64,000 nt of DNA from Diplosphaera chodatii (Eukaryota > Chlorophyta > Trebouxiophyceae > Prasiolales > Stichococcaceae), in NCBI GenBank assembly GCA_032358165.1, contig JAALGY010000057.1, positions 2,232,001 through 2,296,000 on the forward strand. Reading direction: 5' to 3'. Position numbers and translations under genes: made by a program. Under the pieces are notes generated by a model that saw nothing but the letters and a program-made list of their open reading frames with translations, had not been told where the DNA came from and did not search any database. Positions 13,986 to 25,900 of this stretch are shown here, in pieces. Positions within the stretch are counted from its first letter, which is position 1; each line of letters begins with the position of its first letter.

Positions 13986-16071
13986 TTACTCCGAGATCTG
14001 GTCAGCGCCGTCGGCCTCAGCGGCTGCAGGAATGGCAGGCAGCACAGGCGGGATAGCCTCCGCCTTGACCATGGCCTTGCTGCTGCCGCTGCGCTTTTGG
14101 CGCAGCATGCGCTGCGCTGCCTGCCGCCGCCCGTCGCTGCGCAGCACCTGCACCAGCTCGTCCTGCAGCCGAGCAACAGCCTTTCAGGATGTGTAGCTTG
14201 TTTTGAAAAGACATCCTCTGTGAAAGACGCCAGAGTTGTACCGCCACACCTTGCACCAGGTCTTTGCTGAAAGGGTGCAAAGCGGGCTTCTATGTGAACA
14301 GAAATCTGTGTCACTCGTTATGGCAGTGCTGCGGTTGGGCACAGTGGCCTGCCTGCACACGTTGCCCCCAAGGCCCTGCCAAGTTTGGGAAGTAGTGGAG
14401 TTCCACACCGTGCACGACTTGCCTGCGATATAGACTGAAGCCAGGGGATGATGTCCTCGTACTCTGAGGGATCAAAATTGGTGATACCGCCCTTGACACC
14501 CGCGCTACCATGCAGCTCGCACCTGCAGACACGCGCTTCTGCATGAGCAATGTGGCTGTAGACCAGAGGTACTCTGTGGTGTAGGTGGCTGCTGTTCGCG
14601 AACGAACGGACTTCGTCAATGCGGAGTGCAACTAAGAACATGCCGCCTTACCACAGCATCATCTTGTCATATGCCCGCGAAGCCTCCATCTCGTGGTCAA
14701 AGCAGCCCAGGCTGGTTGGCTTGCCGTTGCGCCTGTCATCAGCGATCAAGCTCTTTGTAACAATGCACCGTCATACTCTGGGCATGTGCAACTCTTTCGA
14801 CATGAGCCTTAGCGGCATGTCGTTGGCCATACCTGAACTGCGCTTCCCAGCGCTTGGTGGGGAATGTCTGGTGCACGCCCCGGTATTTTGAGGTGTATGT
14901 GCGACCCGAGGCATTGCCCTTCGCCTTGGCCACCTTGGCTACCTTCTGCACGCTCTGCCGCGGGCCCACAACTCCCGGCTCTGGTCGCTACAGTGCAGCC
15001 AACATTGATGTCAAACGGCAGCTAGAGGAACTGGATTTACACAACCGTGTACTCTCATAGCCTAATCCTGGAATGCCGATAGTGCAGCTGGTCCTGGTCG
15101 CCGAATGAACCCACACTAGATGTGTTCATTGGCTCAAACACAGAGCAGTAGATCTGCTAAAGCCATAAGTGGATCCCATGACGCCCAGACTCCATCCCAG
15201 AGGCACCTTCTCAATGATGGGCTCGATCATGAGGCGGCGGTGCGCGCTGCCGACTGAGCGGTTCCTTCGCACATGTGCCCAGTCGGGGACCGACACCCCC
15301 AGCTCCTTTGCAATGTCGCGACTGCTGGTGGAGCGGCGCTGATAGATGGCTGGCAGCTGCGGCAGCGTGCGCGCCGCCATCCTCAGCCGCACCTGTGGCA
15401 GATGTCACCCAGAAGCGGTGAATGCTTGTGACCTAAGGGGTTGATGAGGTCAGCCACAACTGCTGCAGATGCTATGATACACGACATAGGCAGGTTGCAC
15501 TGCTGCACTGCAATCCGGACATCTGCGGTGCAAGGCCAGCGTCCACGGCAACTACGTACCAGTGGGTCAGGCTGCACATGCGCCTTAGCGGCTGAGCGGT
15601 TGCCGGCTGTAGGCGTCAAGCCTAGCTGCCAGCTGGGCTGCGGCGTGCCGATGCCAGGGCTGCACAGGATCAGGCAATTGCAAAGCTGACTTCACTTCTC
15701 CTCAGCAGCGAAGCATAAGATGTGCTGTCCCGAGTAATGGGTGGTGCCATCATTTCATGCACGCAGGATGCACGCAAGGACATCAGCACGTCAGGCTCTG
15801 ACATTTCACGTGCAGTTAGAAGCCTCAATATGGTTGAGAAAGCACAGTGCAACAAAGAAATGGCATGTCACCTCAGCAGGTCCGCTGTTCTGTATGCGGC
15901 GGACTTGATTGGTGTCCGCCATTCTGCAAGCGACGGCGTCGACTGCAGCGTGGCTGGCATGCCCGTCGCCTCCGGTGCCGAGGAGCCCTGCAGAACCGCG
16001 TGTTCGATGCCGTTGGGCGCAGTCACCGTGTCCCGCGTGGCGGGCGCTTGGCTTGCCGGCCCAGCTGGCAT
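13986..16071 (-). CDS. AP2/ERF-domain protein with an uncharacterised N-terminal region
   Basis: Probably a nuclear transcription factor. Minus-strand exons join in phase: 16071-15872 (MPAGPASQAPATRDTV...), 15659-15560, 15392-15207, 15153-15115 and 14987 onward. The N-terminal region includes LPAIYQRRSTSSRDIAKELG and RRLMIEPIIEK, and I do not recognise it. The AP2 domain starts at SKYRGVHQTFPTKRWEAQFR (about 14890). It continues GKPTSLGCFDHEMEASRAYD (about 14715) and ITNFDPSEYEDIIPWLQ (about 14480), which holds the YRG, WEAQ, RAYD and NF..YE landmarks of a single AP2 domain. The C-terminal exon (DELVQVLRSDGRRQAAQRML...) is helical and ends at TAA 13988-13986. One intron uses a GC donor at 14422. 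The N-terminal exons could instead form a separate gene ending at a TGA at 15055. Further 5' exons up to about 16470 cannot be excluded. Confidence 0.7.
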
Positions 16072-16650
16072 GGCGGGGCCGCCTTGTGCGCGCTGGTTTA
16101 ACTTCAAACCGCCCTAGTGTGCAGCAACCTTGTCGACCGGCTGCAACCACAGCAACCCAGGGCAAAAGCTGCTCCAACTCGCCCGGCGTGCGCAACGCAA
16201 CGGTTCAAACGTGGCAACTGCTCTTCCTGCCCCTGGTAGAGATGCTGAGGCTGATGCAGCTGCACACCGTGCCAGGGACTTTTGCCAGCAGGTCAGAAGA
16301 CAGTATGCGGGCGTTGACGCTTTGCGCTCGAACCTGGGTCAATGTGTAGCCGGCAGGAGCTTGCAGCAGGACGTCCGCCTTGTGTGCCTGCATTGCCTGT
16401 CTGTAGCTGCCCTTTTTGCCGCAAACCCTATGCTGGAAGCTGCAAGAGCAGTAGAGGAGGTTGCAGGCGTTCAAATTTGCTGTTCATCGTGCGTGCATGG
16501 GAGCATGGCAATACAGCTGATACACTCAATATACCAGATGACTTGATTTACATACTTCCTGCTTGAGTTGTCCTTGCGTTGTGCAGCAGTCACCATCCTG
16601 CATCGTGCACCAACTGGAACCTGCACATGCTCAAGTGATCGATCAACACC
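16072..16650. promoter_or_regulatory. Divergent intergenic region, AP2 gene and SRA ligase
   Basis: The gap of about 580 bp separates two divergent starts, so it should hold both promoters. Open frames exist on both strands (for example 16130-16546 +) and may include a missed 5' exon of the AP2 gene. No TATA box or known motif was recognised. Confidence 0.35.
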
Positions 16651-19600
16651 ATGGCTGAGGCGGAGGCTGAGCTGCGCAAGAAGATCATTGCCATCCAGCG
16701 CGATCCGGATCTCACGCCACAGGAGAAGGCTCGCAAATGCCAGGATCTGATGACCTTCGGCGCCGCTGGCAAGCCGCAGGCCGGTGCGCACCGTCCCTAC
16801 CGGCAGCACTGATATGCACCTCCGGGAGCTAGCGGCGTATGGACCATGGCGTGTCACTCAGATGCACATCAGAGCTGCTCACGGCTGCATTTCTGCTATT
16901 GTTTTCTATGTCTTGGGTGCAGTAGATGACGAGGACGCCTCGCCCGCCAAGGACGATAAACCCAATCTGCTGGACGATGATGCGCTGAAATGCACCATCT
17001 GCCTAGATGTGTGCCAACGCCCAGTGACGGTGAGCTGACTGCTGCTGCGCACGAGTGTGTGTCGTCAGTGTCATGCTACCCAGCGCATGCGCATTGGTGC
17101 AGCACCCTTGAAAGGGCACATGCTGCCGCATGTGCAGGCGCCATGCCAGCACAACTTCTGCCTGGCGTGCTTTGGGAAGTGGACAGCCAAGGGCAACAAG
17201 CAGTGCCCAACGTGCCGGGCGGGGTACCCAGCATCCTTCTCCTCGAACCCGCGCATCAACACCGCACTGGCAGTTGCCATCCGGATGGCCAGGCTGGGCG
17301 AGCGCCCGGCCGCGCGGGCCGAGCAGCAGCGCATCGCCAATGCGGACCGCCCCGACGAGGCCTTCACCACAGACCGCGCGGTGAGCTGCAACGTCGGCCG
17401 CAGCCGTGTGCTGTCTTTGGCGGTGTTTGGCTTCTGCAGCGGTGCAGACCAGGCAGCAGCTGTAAATTCACAGTGCCACGGCGCCTGCGCACGAGCACAT
17501 GTTGACATGTTATGTCATCATGAGGAGTTGAGGGGCCATACATGGTGCGAGTTAGTTGTTGCGTTGGCAGGTTCGCTCCGGGCGGGCCAATGCAGCCAGC
17601 GGCCGCATCATGGTGACCACACCGCAGGACCATTTCGGCCCCATCCCGCCGGAGCACGATCCCCGCGGCACGGTGTGCTTTCCCTTCGCGCCTCTTTGTC
17701 GTCATGTATCTATCGTCTGATGTGCATACACCAGGTGCCCCTTGCTCCTTTACAGTGCCAGGCCCATCAATGTTGGGTTGCATGCCATTCTACTGCTATG
17801 GAAGGAGTTGAGTCACACCTGGCTGCAGGGTGTGCGGGTTGGGGAGTGGTGGAAGGACCGCATGGACTGCCGGCAGTGGGGCGCCCACCTCCCACACGTC
17901 GCCGGCATCGCGGGGCAGTCCAGCATCGGCGCCCAGTCCGTGGTGCTGTCCGGCGGGTGAGCGGCGCATCAGCAGCCCTGAATGCCACTAGAAGACGTCT
18001 GCCGCCGCCTGCTGCACTGCATGGGGCAGTTGCCGAGTGACAGGACGCCGCCAACACCCGTGAGGCCACACCCCTGATCCGTCAAACGCTTGCTGCTGTC
18101 CTCATTTCGTAGGTACGAGGACGATCTGGACCAGGGTGAGTTCTTCCTGTACACTGGCAGCGGCGGGCGTGACCTGAGTGGCAACAAACGCACCAACAAG
18201 GTATGCTGCTCAGCATCGTGCATGTGTACATGGCGCCAAGTGGCTCTGCTCTCTTGTTATCTTGTGCTATGCTTGCACCCATAGCCGCCATGAAATGGGC
18301 TCGCATAATTGTGGGCAACGTCCACCCCAATCATGCCTCACCAGCGCCTGCCCCACCCTCCGCAGGTGCAATCGTTCGACCAGAAGTTTGAGAGCTCAAA
18401 CAAGGCGCTGCTGGTGTCCTGCCAGAAGGGGCTGCCAGTGCGTGTGGTACGATCCCACAAGGTGCGCCCTTCAGTGGTAGCATTTGCAGGAGAGTGCTGG
18501 GCAGGCAGAGGTAGCACAGCACCGTGATATTCTGAACTGTACCAGCCGGCCGATGGCAGTTGATCATCGTAGTCGTTGTGACAAGATCCAACGAAATATA
18601 AGTGTATGCCAACTGCAGGAGAAGCGGTCGGCTTACGCCCCACCCCCAGAAACCTCGGTGCGCTACGATGGCATCTACCGCATCGCCGCCTGCTGGCGGA
18701 AGCCCGGGAACCAGGGCCCGCTGGTGTGCCGCTACCTCTTCGTGCGTGCCGACAACGAGCCGGCGCCATGGTCGACTGACGGTACGCCTGTGGGGCCACC
18801 CTGCAGGGCTGGTGAAGGACCAGCCCGAGTGGTTGTCTGCTGCCTTTATACAGCGGTTGCAGTGTTGTACGTGACACGACTGCAAAAGCTGCTGTGATTG
18901 GGCCGGGATGGTCACAAATGTGTGGCATATGTACGTAGTGGCCGAACTGTGTATTCTGCAAACCTGCAGACTTTGGAGACCGCCCGTCGGACCAGCTGCC
19001 TGAGGAGGCGCAGAAGGAGATGAAGCAGGCCAAGGGCACCGTCTACAGGATGAGCGAGCAGCCCTGGTGGTGCGCCGTTGCCCCTAAGACGCGCACGAGC
19101 GGCCTCTGAATCTCTACACGTCGTTGCACCCCGCCGTCTGCGCTCAGCACTACCGACAGACAGACCGTAGTATACCTGCTGGCCGTCGCAACAGCCGCCT
19201 AGATTTTAGAGCTCCGTCGGCCTTGACCTTGGCATGCTAAGCCCATCAATCAGAACTCCACCTGGCGATGCCTCCACCCGCAGATGAAAAGCACTTTGCA
19301 GACAGCATTGCTTTGTGCGACAGGGGGTGGAATGACAAAGAGGAGAAGTGGGGGTGGTCGCGGGATCCGCCCGTCAGCGTCCATAAGTCAGGCGCCTCCG
19401 ACCCCGAGAAGGCCAAGCGCCGACAGGTGAGGGTTGACCAAAAAAGGCAGGCCGTTGTACGATGAGTAGCATTCACACCATGTGCCCATCAACACTGACT
19501 TGAACGAAGATCATTGTAGCGCCGTGACAGCTTCGACATCCCCACGGCTGCGCGCCTGTGCAGATCACCCAGCATGAACGGGCGCTGCGGGAGTTCACCT

Positions 19601-21222
19601 GCGGCATCTGCAAGGGCGTCCTCGAGCAGCCACTGTGCATGCCATGCAACCACGCCTTCTGCAAGCCGTGCTTGCTGAAGAAGGTGCGCTGCTGCTTTGT
19701 GTCATCCACGGACATGTCTGATTGCCGCAAGTTGCCGCTCGCCACAATTGACGTGTCTTCTGGCTGCGATGGTCAACATGACTTCGAGCAGTTTGACCTT
19801 GCAATCCAGCAAGAGCTTGCAGCTTGTGTCACACGTGTGCACTTACGTATCATTGGCCAGCTCGCAGTTTGCCCACCTGCCGGATGTGGAGGAAAAGCAG
19901 CATGGGCGGGCGACACGAGAGCGGCGCGTGCAGAAGCCGTGCCCCAAGTGCAGCGTCGACATCTCGCCCTACCTCAAGGACGCCTCGGTGTGGTCATAAC
20001 CCAACAGTGCCTCATGCAGCCATGCGCAAAGCAGTCGCTTTGATCGGATGGCATCTGGTGTTGGGGGTGGCCCATGTATGAGCTTGCCCGACTGTGGTGA
20101 AACACTTACGGATATTGCCTCTGCTGGCCCAGGTCAACCATGAGATGGCGGCGGTAATTGAGCGGCTCCAGGCAGCAGCGCGCGCCGCCCAGGAGGGCGA
20201 CACCGAGGCCGCTGAAAAGGTGACCTTTGACATCCCTCGCTAGCTTCTTGGCGGTGGAAAGAACGGGGCATCGCCAGCTGTGAGGCTCCAAGGAGGTGCA
20301 CAGGGTTACACAGACCTGCGCATATGCATGCCCAAGGTCATGGCCCATTTCACACTGCACATTCATGAGGCGTGGCACCACAGGCAAGCTGCATGCCAAT
20401 GAAAGCAGCTGTTGTCCTCACAGGAGGCAGAGGCAGCAGCGGAAGCGGCAGAGGCAGCAGGCGGCGCGACCGCCAAGGCAGCGGCAGCGGCGGGCGTCGC
20501 TGCAGGTTCTGCAGCGGCCCAGCCGTCGACTAACGGCACCGCCAACGGCAGCTGCAGCGAAGATGATGCGGCAGAGGCGGCTGACGACGCCGGCAGGCCC
20601 AGCGCTACTGCAGCCGAGGGTGAGGCAGCAGAAGCAGCAGCAGCCACGACCAACGGCACAGCAGCCGGTGCAGCCAACGGCGTTGCGCCAGCACCACCAG
20701 CCCCAACAGCCAATGGCACAGCAGCAGCAGCGGCAGCCTCGGATGCGCAGCAGCTGGCTGCCGAGTTTGAGGGCTTTGATAAGGCGCTGATCGGCAGCAT
20801 GCTGGAGGACCAGGGCGGAGACGTCAAGGAAGTCCGCTACTACCTGCAGGTGCTCATCATCATCCCATGCATCTGCCCCCTTGGCGAGCTTTGCTACACG
20901 CACTGTTGCAGATGTGGCGAGGGGACGGTATGCCCTGCTGCATTAGATATTCCTGCGACTTCAAGCATTTGGTGCTGGGGAGCTTTCATGCGTGCAATGC
21001 ACGGCTCTGAACAGGACCCTCGCCATGCAGAAAATGAAGAATTCACAGGAGGCAGCGGCCAAGAAGGCAGCGGCAGCAGCCCGCAAGGCGGCAAAGGCAG
21101 CGTCGTCGCCAGACGGGAAGGGAGCAGTCCTCAATGGGCACGCCGGAAATGGCATGGTGGCAGGCAAGCGCAGCGCTGGCACTGCCTCGCCGGGCCGTGC
21201 TGCCAAGCGACAAAGAAAGTAG
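16651..21222 (+). CDS. RING-SRA-RING E3 ubiquitin ligase (VIM/ORTHRUS/UHRF1-like)
   Basis: In plants and animals this family reads hemimethylated CG through the SRA domain and ubiquitinates histone H3 to maintain DNA methylation. The ATG at 16651 gives [20 protein letters not shown], and exon 1 joins in phase 1 to [18 protein letters not shown] 1 is [13 protein letters not shown] + [13 protein letters not shown] + CPTC (16990-17215). Then come [20 protein letters not shown] and [12 protein letters not shown]. The SRA/YDG domain runs from about 17760 to 18785 ([67 protein letters not shown]). RING 2 is [20 protein letters not shown] + CPKC (19600-19960). A long Ala-rich tail follows with a UBA-like helix ([20 protein letters not shown]) and a basic end, GRAAKRQRK. 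No PHD finger is visible before RING 1. The join between SRA and RING 2 (19070-19270) is not resolved. Confidence 0.92.
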
Positions 21223-21673
21223 CGTGCCAGGCAATGCAGGCAGGGGTGCAGGTCTTGGTCAAGCACTGTAGAGTCATTGTCTGGTGGTTTATGGGATCCT
21301 CGCCGGCTGCAGTGCTGCAAAAATGCTGAGATTCTTGGGGCCTGCACTTCAGCTCACGACAGCAGTGATTCTGGCTGCTGATGATGATATGCAGCAGCTG
21401 AGACATTGCTGCCAATGCTAAAACTGTGGTATGGTATGTGTACAGACAAGCACCTTGCAACTGTGAACCAAAAGTTACTACCTCCTCACAAAATGTTTTG
21501 GTAATATTCAGTACCGCAAGCAGGCCATACTGTAGTTGCTGTCCGCATGTTGAGCAAGACCGTCTGATGTCTGATGCTGCCTGCCAGGTACCAGCAGACG
21601 GCTTTCCTGGTGCGCTGGAGCAATCCCTGCTTCAAGCAGTGCAGATGCATCTCATTGTCTTCGTGTTGCAGCA
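21223..21673. other. Convergent intergenic region
   Basis: 3' flanks of two convergent genes. No coding, RNA or repeat feature recognised. Confidence 0.5.
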
Positions 21674-22345
21674 TCAGTCACAGGTCGCCGAGACGCGCTG
21701 CTGCTTCGCACGGTGCCTGTCGTCTAAGAGGTGCTGGGACTGCCGCTTGGGGGACACCGGCGGGGGCCCCCCTCTTGGCTGCGCCTGTTGCTGCGAGCTG
21801 TCCGCACTTTTCAGCGGCTGCAGGTTCTGGTCCTGCAGCAACAACCAGCGCCAGCCGTTGATTGACCGTTCATAGTGGGTGCTGTTGCATGTCGAAAACA
21901 GGTCCAGGCGGCAGGTAGTTATGGGACACTTGTACATTCATGTACCCGCTGCAGGCCCAGTGCGTAAAACTCTCTGAGCAGGATGTTGCGCCGCTCGTTG
22001 CCCACCACTGCACAGGAGCATCCACGTTGCAACCCACTCGGTTTGATCTTGTACTGGAAACGGTGGGGCATGGCGCCAAATGTCGGCACTTTTTCACACC
22101 TTGTGGCTCTGAAGTGCTGCTGAGAATGGTCGGTGGCTGATACCTCGGAAGGTCTTGCGCTTCCTGCATTGCATTAGAGCAAGCCGTCGGCGGACAGCTG
22201 CAACCGGCATTGCGCATCTGGAGTTAGCAGGCACATTGGCGGTCACCTGCTTATGCAGGGCCAGCTGCTGTCTGTCGGTGCTGCTGTGCTTGTACTTCGC
22301 AAAGTTGCTGGCGTCGTGTGTTGGCAGGTTTAACAGCGCGTCCAT
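21674..22345 (-). CDS. Hypothetical protein, about 150-180 aa, minus strand
   Basis: I do not recognise this protein. The ATG at 22345 opens MDALLNLPTHDASNFAKYKH... and the exon ends in phase 0 at a gtgacc donor near 22247. A phase-0 exon from about 22117 to 21952 then reads HFRATRCEKVPTFGAMPHRF and SGLQRGCSCAVVGNERRNIL, ending LREFYALGLQR. A further open stretch (21937-21674) reads THYERSINGWRWLLLQDQNL followed by a Gln/Pro/Arg-rich tail (PKRQSQHLLDDRHRAKQQRV) and a TGA. The phase between the last two exons does not match at the obvious sites, so the 3' structure is uncertain. The gene diverges from CCDC39, with starts about 620 bp apart. A possible extra upstream frame (22433-22581) has a presequence-like start. 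Confidence 0.45.
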
Positions 22346-22965
22346 GTGTCAGCAGCAGTGGCGCAGCGCTGCTCCAATGATCAGGCAGTCATGTGCCGCA
22401 GCTTGCAGGTTAAAGCTTGCTGCTTGAGGGGATTATCCGGCAGGCGCTGGCTGGACCAATCTCAAGATACCTGCGCACTCTTGCTCGCGCTCAGGTTTTG
22501 ACGTCCAACATGCGATATGTGCAGCAGGAGCTTGAGCCTTGAAGGTACGGGCAGCCAGGGTTTTGGCGGTGGTGTACAATGTCGGCATTCCGGGGCGCGC
22601 ATTGCAGCACTCTGCGCGAAGGGACGCACATGTTCCAAAAGCCTTGTCAACGGTATTGAATAGCTGTCTCGTCAATCCTGCTTGCGTATGGCGCGCACGG
22701 AATAAGTCTTATGACTACCTTCGGACTGGATGTGTCGATTTTACCGTGACGGACATGGTCAACTGGCATGATCCTGCGTGTTGCTCGTTACGATAGGTTT
22801 GTTTTGGCACAATCAATGAGCTTCATTGTCGCCGCAGCAACGTAGGGTGCGTGTTGCTGCAGTTCCTCGTGTGGCAGAATCACGTTTGTGAGGGCGCAAC
22901 AGCCGACCTCTCAGCCTGGTTGTCAGACATCATCGCATACTGGCAGCTGGACATCATCTGCAAGC
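22346..22965. promoter_or_regulatory. Divergent intergenic region upstream of CCDC39
   Basis: The gap separates divergent starts at 22345 and 22966. A minus-strand frame with ATG (MPTLYTTAKTLAARTFKAQA) near 22581 could be a separate first exon, but no in-phase continuation was found. No core promoter motif is clear. Confidence 0.35.
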
Positions 22966-25900
22966 ATGGCAACGGCATCGTTTGCGTCGACCGCTGCTGC
23001 AGCGGCTGCGCCAGTGCCGCTGCCCGCCTGGGCAAACGCAGAGAACCAAGCGCTTCACCAGCGCATCGAGCGTGCGACGCTACAGCTCAAAGCTGCAGCA
23101 GCGCGTGTGGGGGACGATACCGCCCGCGCCGACGCCATGCGTCAGGCCCTGCACCAGCTGACCATGCAGTTGCGGGCTTGCCAGGTGTGAGGCAGGGCCG
23201 TATGTAGGCATGCCCGCCCTGCGACCAAGTTGCATAGACCTCTGCTGCAGCAGATGACTCTAGAGGCGTCAATAATGTGTGTTTCTCGGTCCAGGCTCGT
23301 GATGAGGCTCTGCGAGAGGAGGCCGTTGACGAGGACAGCCTGCAGCGGACCCTGGATCAAAGGAATGTGAGGGCCCCACAGTGCAGGCACATGCTGTCTT
23401 GTGTGAACAAGACGCTCGGCCGCCATTACAGGAGTCACAGGATTGGCGTGTACTTTATGTCTTAGGAATACTGTCTCCCATGGGGATTTGCAGGCACAGC
23501 TGCGGGAAGAAGCAAAGCAGGCGCGAAAGGAAGTGGCAGCGCTGGATGGCCAGAAGATCTCGCTGCAGGTGACTCCTCCCAGCCAATGGTGGAATCCAAG
23601 TTGACGCCAACAACCGGCAGGATCTGAGCGGTGCACCTGCTGCTCTGCCGAAATCCCTGACGTTGGCATTACTGACTGGGACAGCAGTCTTGGCGGGGTG
23701 GTTGCAACATATGTTCTCAGAGTGTCTTGCTGCAAACTGCGTCTCAAAGGTGTGCTGGTCCCGCAGGCAGACGCTTACCGGGCTGCGGAGCGTTTGGGGC
23801 AGTTCCAGCTGCTGGCGGACTGGCGGCTGCAGGACATGCAGCAGTGGGTGCTGGTCTCGCACCAGAAGGAGGGCGACACAGCGGCCCTGGAGCGCTACCG
23901 CAAGCAGGTGCCACCCTTACCCCATGTCACACCATTGCCCAAGGCCTGCATTGGATACTGCGTGTCATTTCTCCTGAAAAGAGGGTGACATGGCGACCCT
24001 GGAGCGACAGCTTCCTGCTATAGTGTGCCAGGACTGCCCCGCACATCTGCTCTGCAACCTCATTGTTCTGACAAAGCACGCGGCACTGCAGGATGTGGCC
24101 AGAGTCCGGGAGCTCATGGCGCAGCTGGAGCAGCGCAGCAAGCAGGTGCCGACTGAATGCTGTGCAGCCTGCTCGGAGTGTGGTCAAGTCGTTTTGCATT
24201 CGTGCTGTTACTCCAAGTAGGTAGGAGGATGCTGTCCGGATGCTGTTACCACAGCAGGGATGAGGTGCTCAGGCTGCCTGCCTGTGAGTGTGTCAAGCTG
24301 TCAAGCTGTCGCTGATGCTCTGTGCGCACACTCGGCAGGTTGCAGCAGAGGAGCAGCAGCTGGGCGAACTTGAGAGCGCCCACAAGGCTGCGCAGATCGA
24401 AGTCGCGCGGGCAACAGCCGACCTGAAAGCCCTGCAAACCGAGGGACACAGCGTCACTGGCCAGTGGCAGGTCACCATCGAGGCATGCACCAGGTGAGCT
24501 GCAGCCTGCCAACAATGTGGCACGCCAGAAGCGGCGAGAGCACACAAGTGACCATCTGCTGTGGGTGCGGGTCTGTTCACATGGCGTCAGCCTGCCATGT
24601 TTCTCACATGTCACATCATGTCTTATGCTCTGCACCGCAGGCGCAACGAGGCTGTCAGTGGTGTTGGTGCCCGAGATGGTGCAGTGGCTGCCCAGCTGGA
24701 CGAGGCAACCGCCACCCTGCGGCGGGAGCAGCAGCACCACGATGGCATTTCGGATGCCAACAAGGCGTCACTGCGCGAAGTCAGCGAGCATGAGCGGGTA
24801 CGCCTTGCCGGGATCCTGCAAATGCCCATGTAGTCTGCAACATCCTCATCGTTGACCTTTGACACACGCCGCGTGTAGGTGCAGAGCAATTGCCCAGTCG
24901 TGATGCACCGCTGACCATGTACATGTTCAAACGGTCGTTCAAGCGTGGCCAGCACCAAGTAGCAGCTACAAATGATGCCCTGGCACAGGCTCTGCATATT
25001 GTCTGACTCAATACCTCACTGTGCAGGTCCTGGACAGACAGCGGCAGCGGTGTGCAGCGGCCGCAGGATCGCTGGCTGCTGCGAGGGATGGTGCAGAGGT
25101 GCAGCGCAGCACGCTGGGCAAGCTGCAGCAGGAGCTGACTGCCGCTGCGTCTGCCAACAGAGCATCCAGGTCCACCTTCCATTCAAAGCTCTTGCACAAA
25201 GCCTTTTCGACGCCCATCAGAATCTCAGTGTGCCCTCACTCGTAGATTTGACCTTCATAGCTCTGAGCTCCACTTCTGGCATGCTAAAGGAACGTCGTGT
25301 GCCATGCAGGGCCAGCAACGATCGGAAGCGGAGGCGCCTGATGGGCGCTCATAGGCAGCTGGCTGATGCCAGAGCCAAGTGCGAGGCCGAGGCGCAGCAG
25401 CTGGGCGATGTCGTGGCGGACGACACACGACTTGAGGCCATGCTGCAGGTTGGACAGCCAGTGTGACTGCCGCATCGCCTGCAGTTGTTATAAGGATGTG
25501 ACACCTGCAACATTGCTGATGCCGCCGGGCGCTGACCATAGGAAGAGATGAAGCGAGGTGATGCAGCCGAAGCGGCTGTTGCCAAAGCGCACGAGCAGCA
25601 GGTCAGGGCGGAGCAGCGGCTGGCTGCGCTATCTGCACAGGAGGACGAGCTGCAGCAGGGCATCCTGGGCGGCCTGGCTGCCCGCCGCGCCGCACAGTCC
25701 CGCATTGCAGAACTCAACGAAAAGGTGAGGCGACACCATTTGCCTGCTGTCGACATACCACAGCCATTCTGCCCCCCGCTGCACCGCTACCATGCCTGAC
25801 CACCAAGAAAGGCTGCAACGCAAGTGGCTGTCAGCAGACGATCGTCCAAATTCGCAGGCGGTGTGGCAGCAAGAGCTGGTGTACAATGCACAGTACCAGC

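Noticed and set aside
20363..20903. Minus-strand Ala/Ser-rich frames
   Set aside because: Antisense to the Ala-rich tail of the SRA ligase, explained by repetitive GCA/GCG codons.
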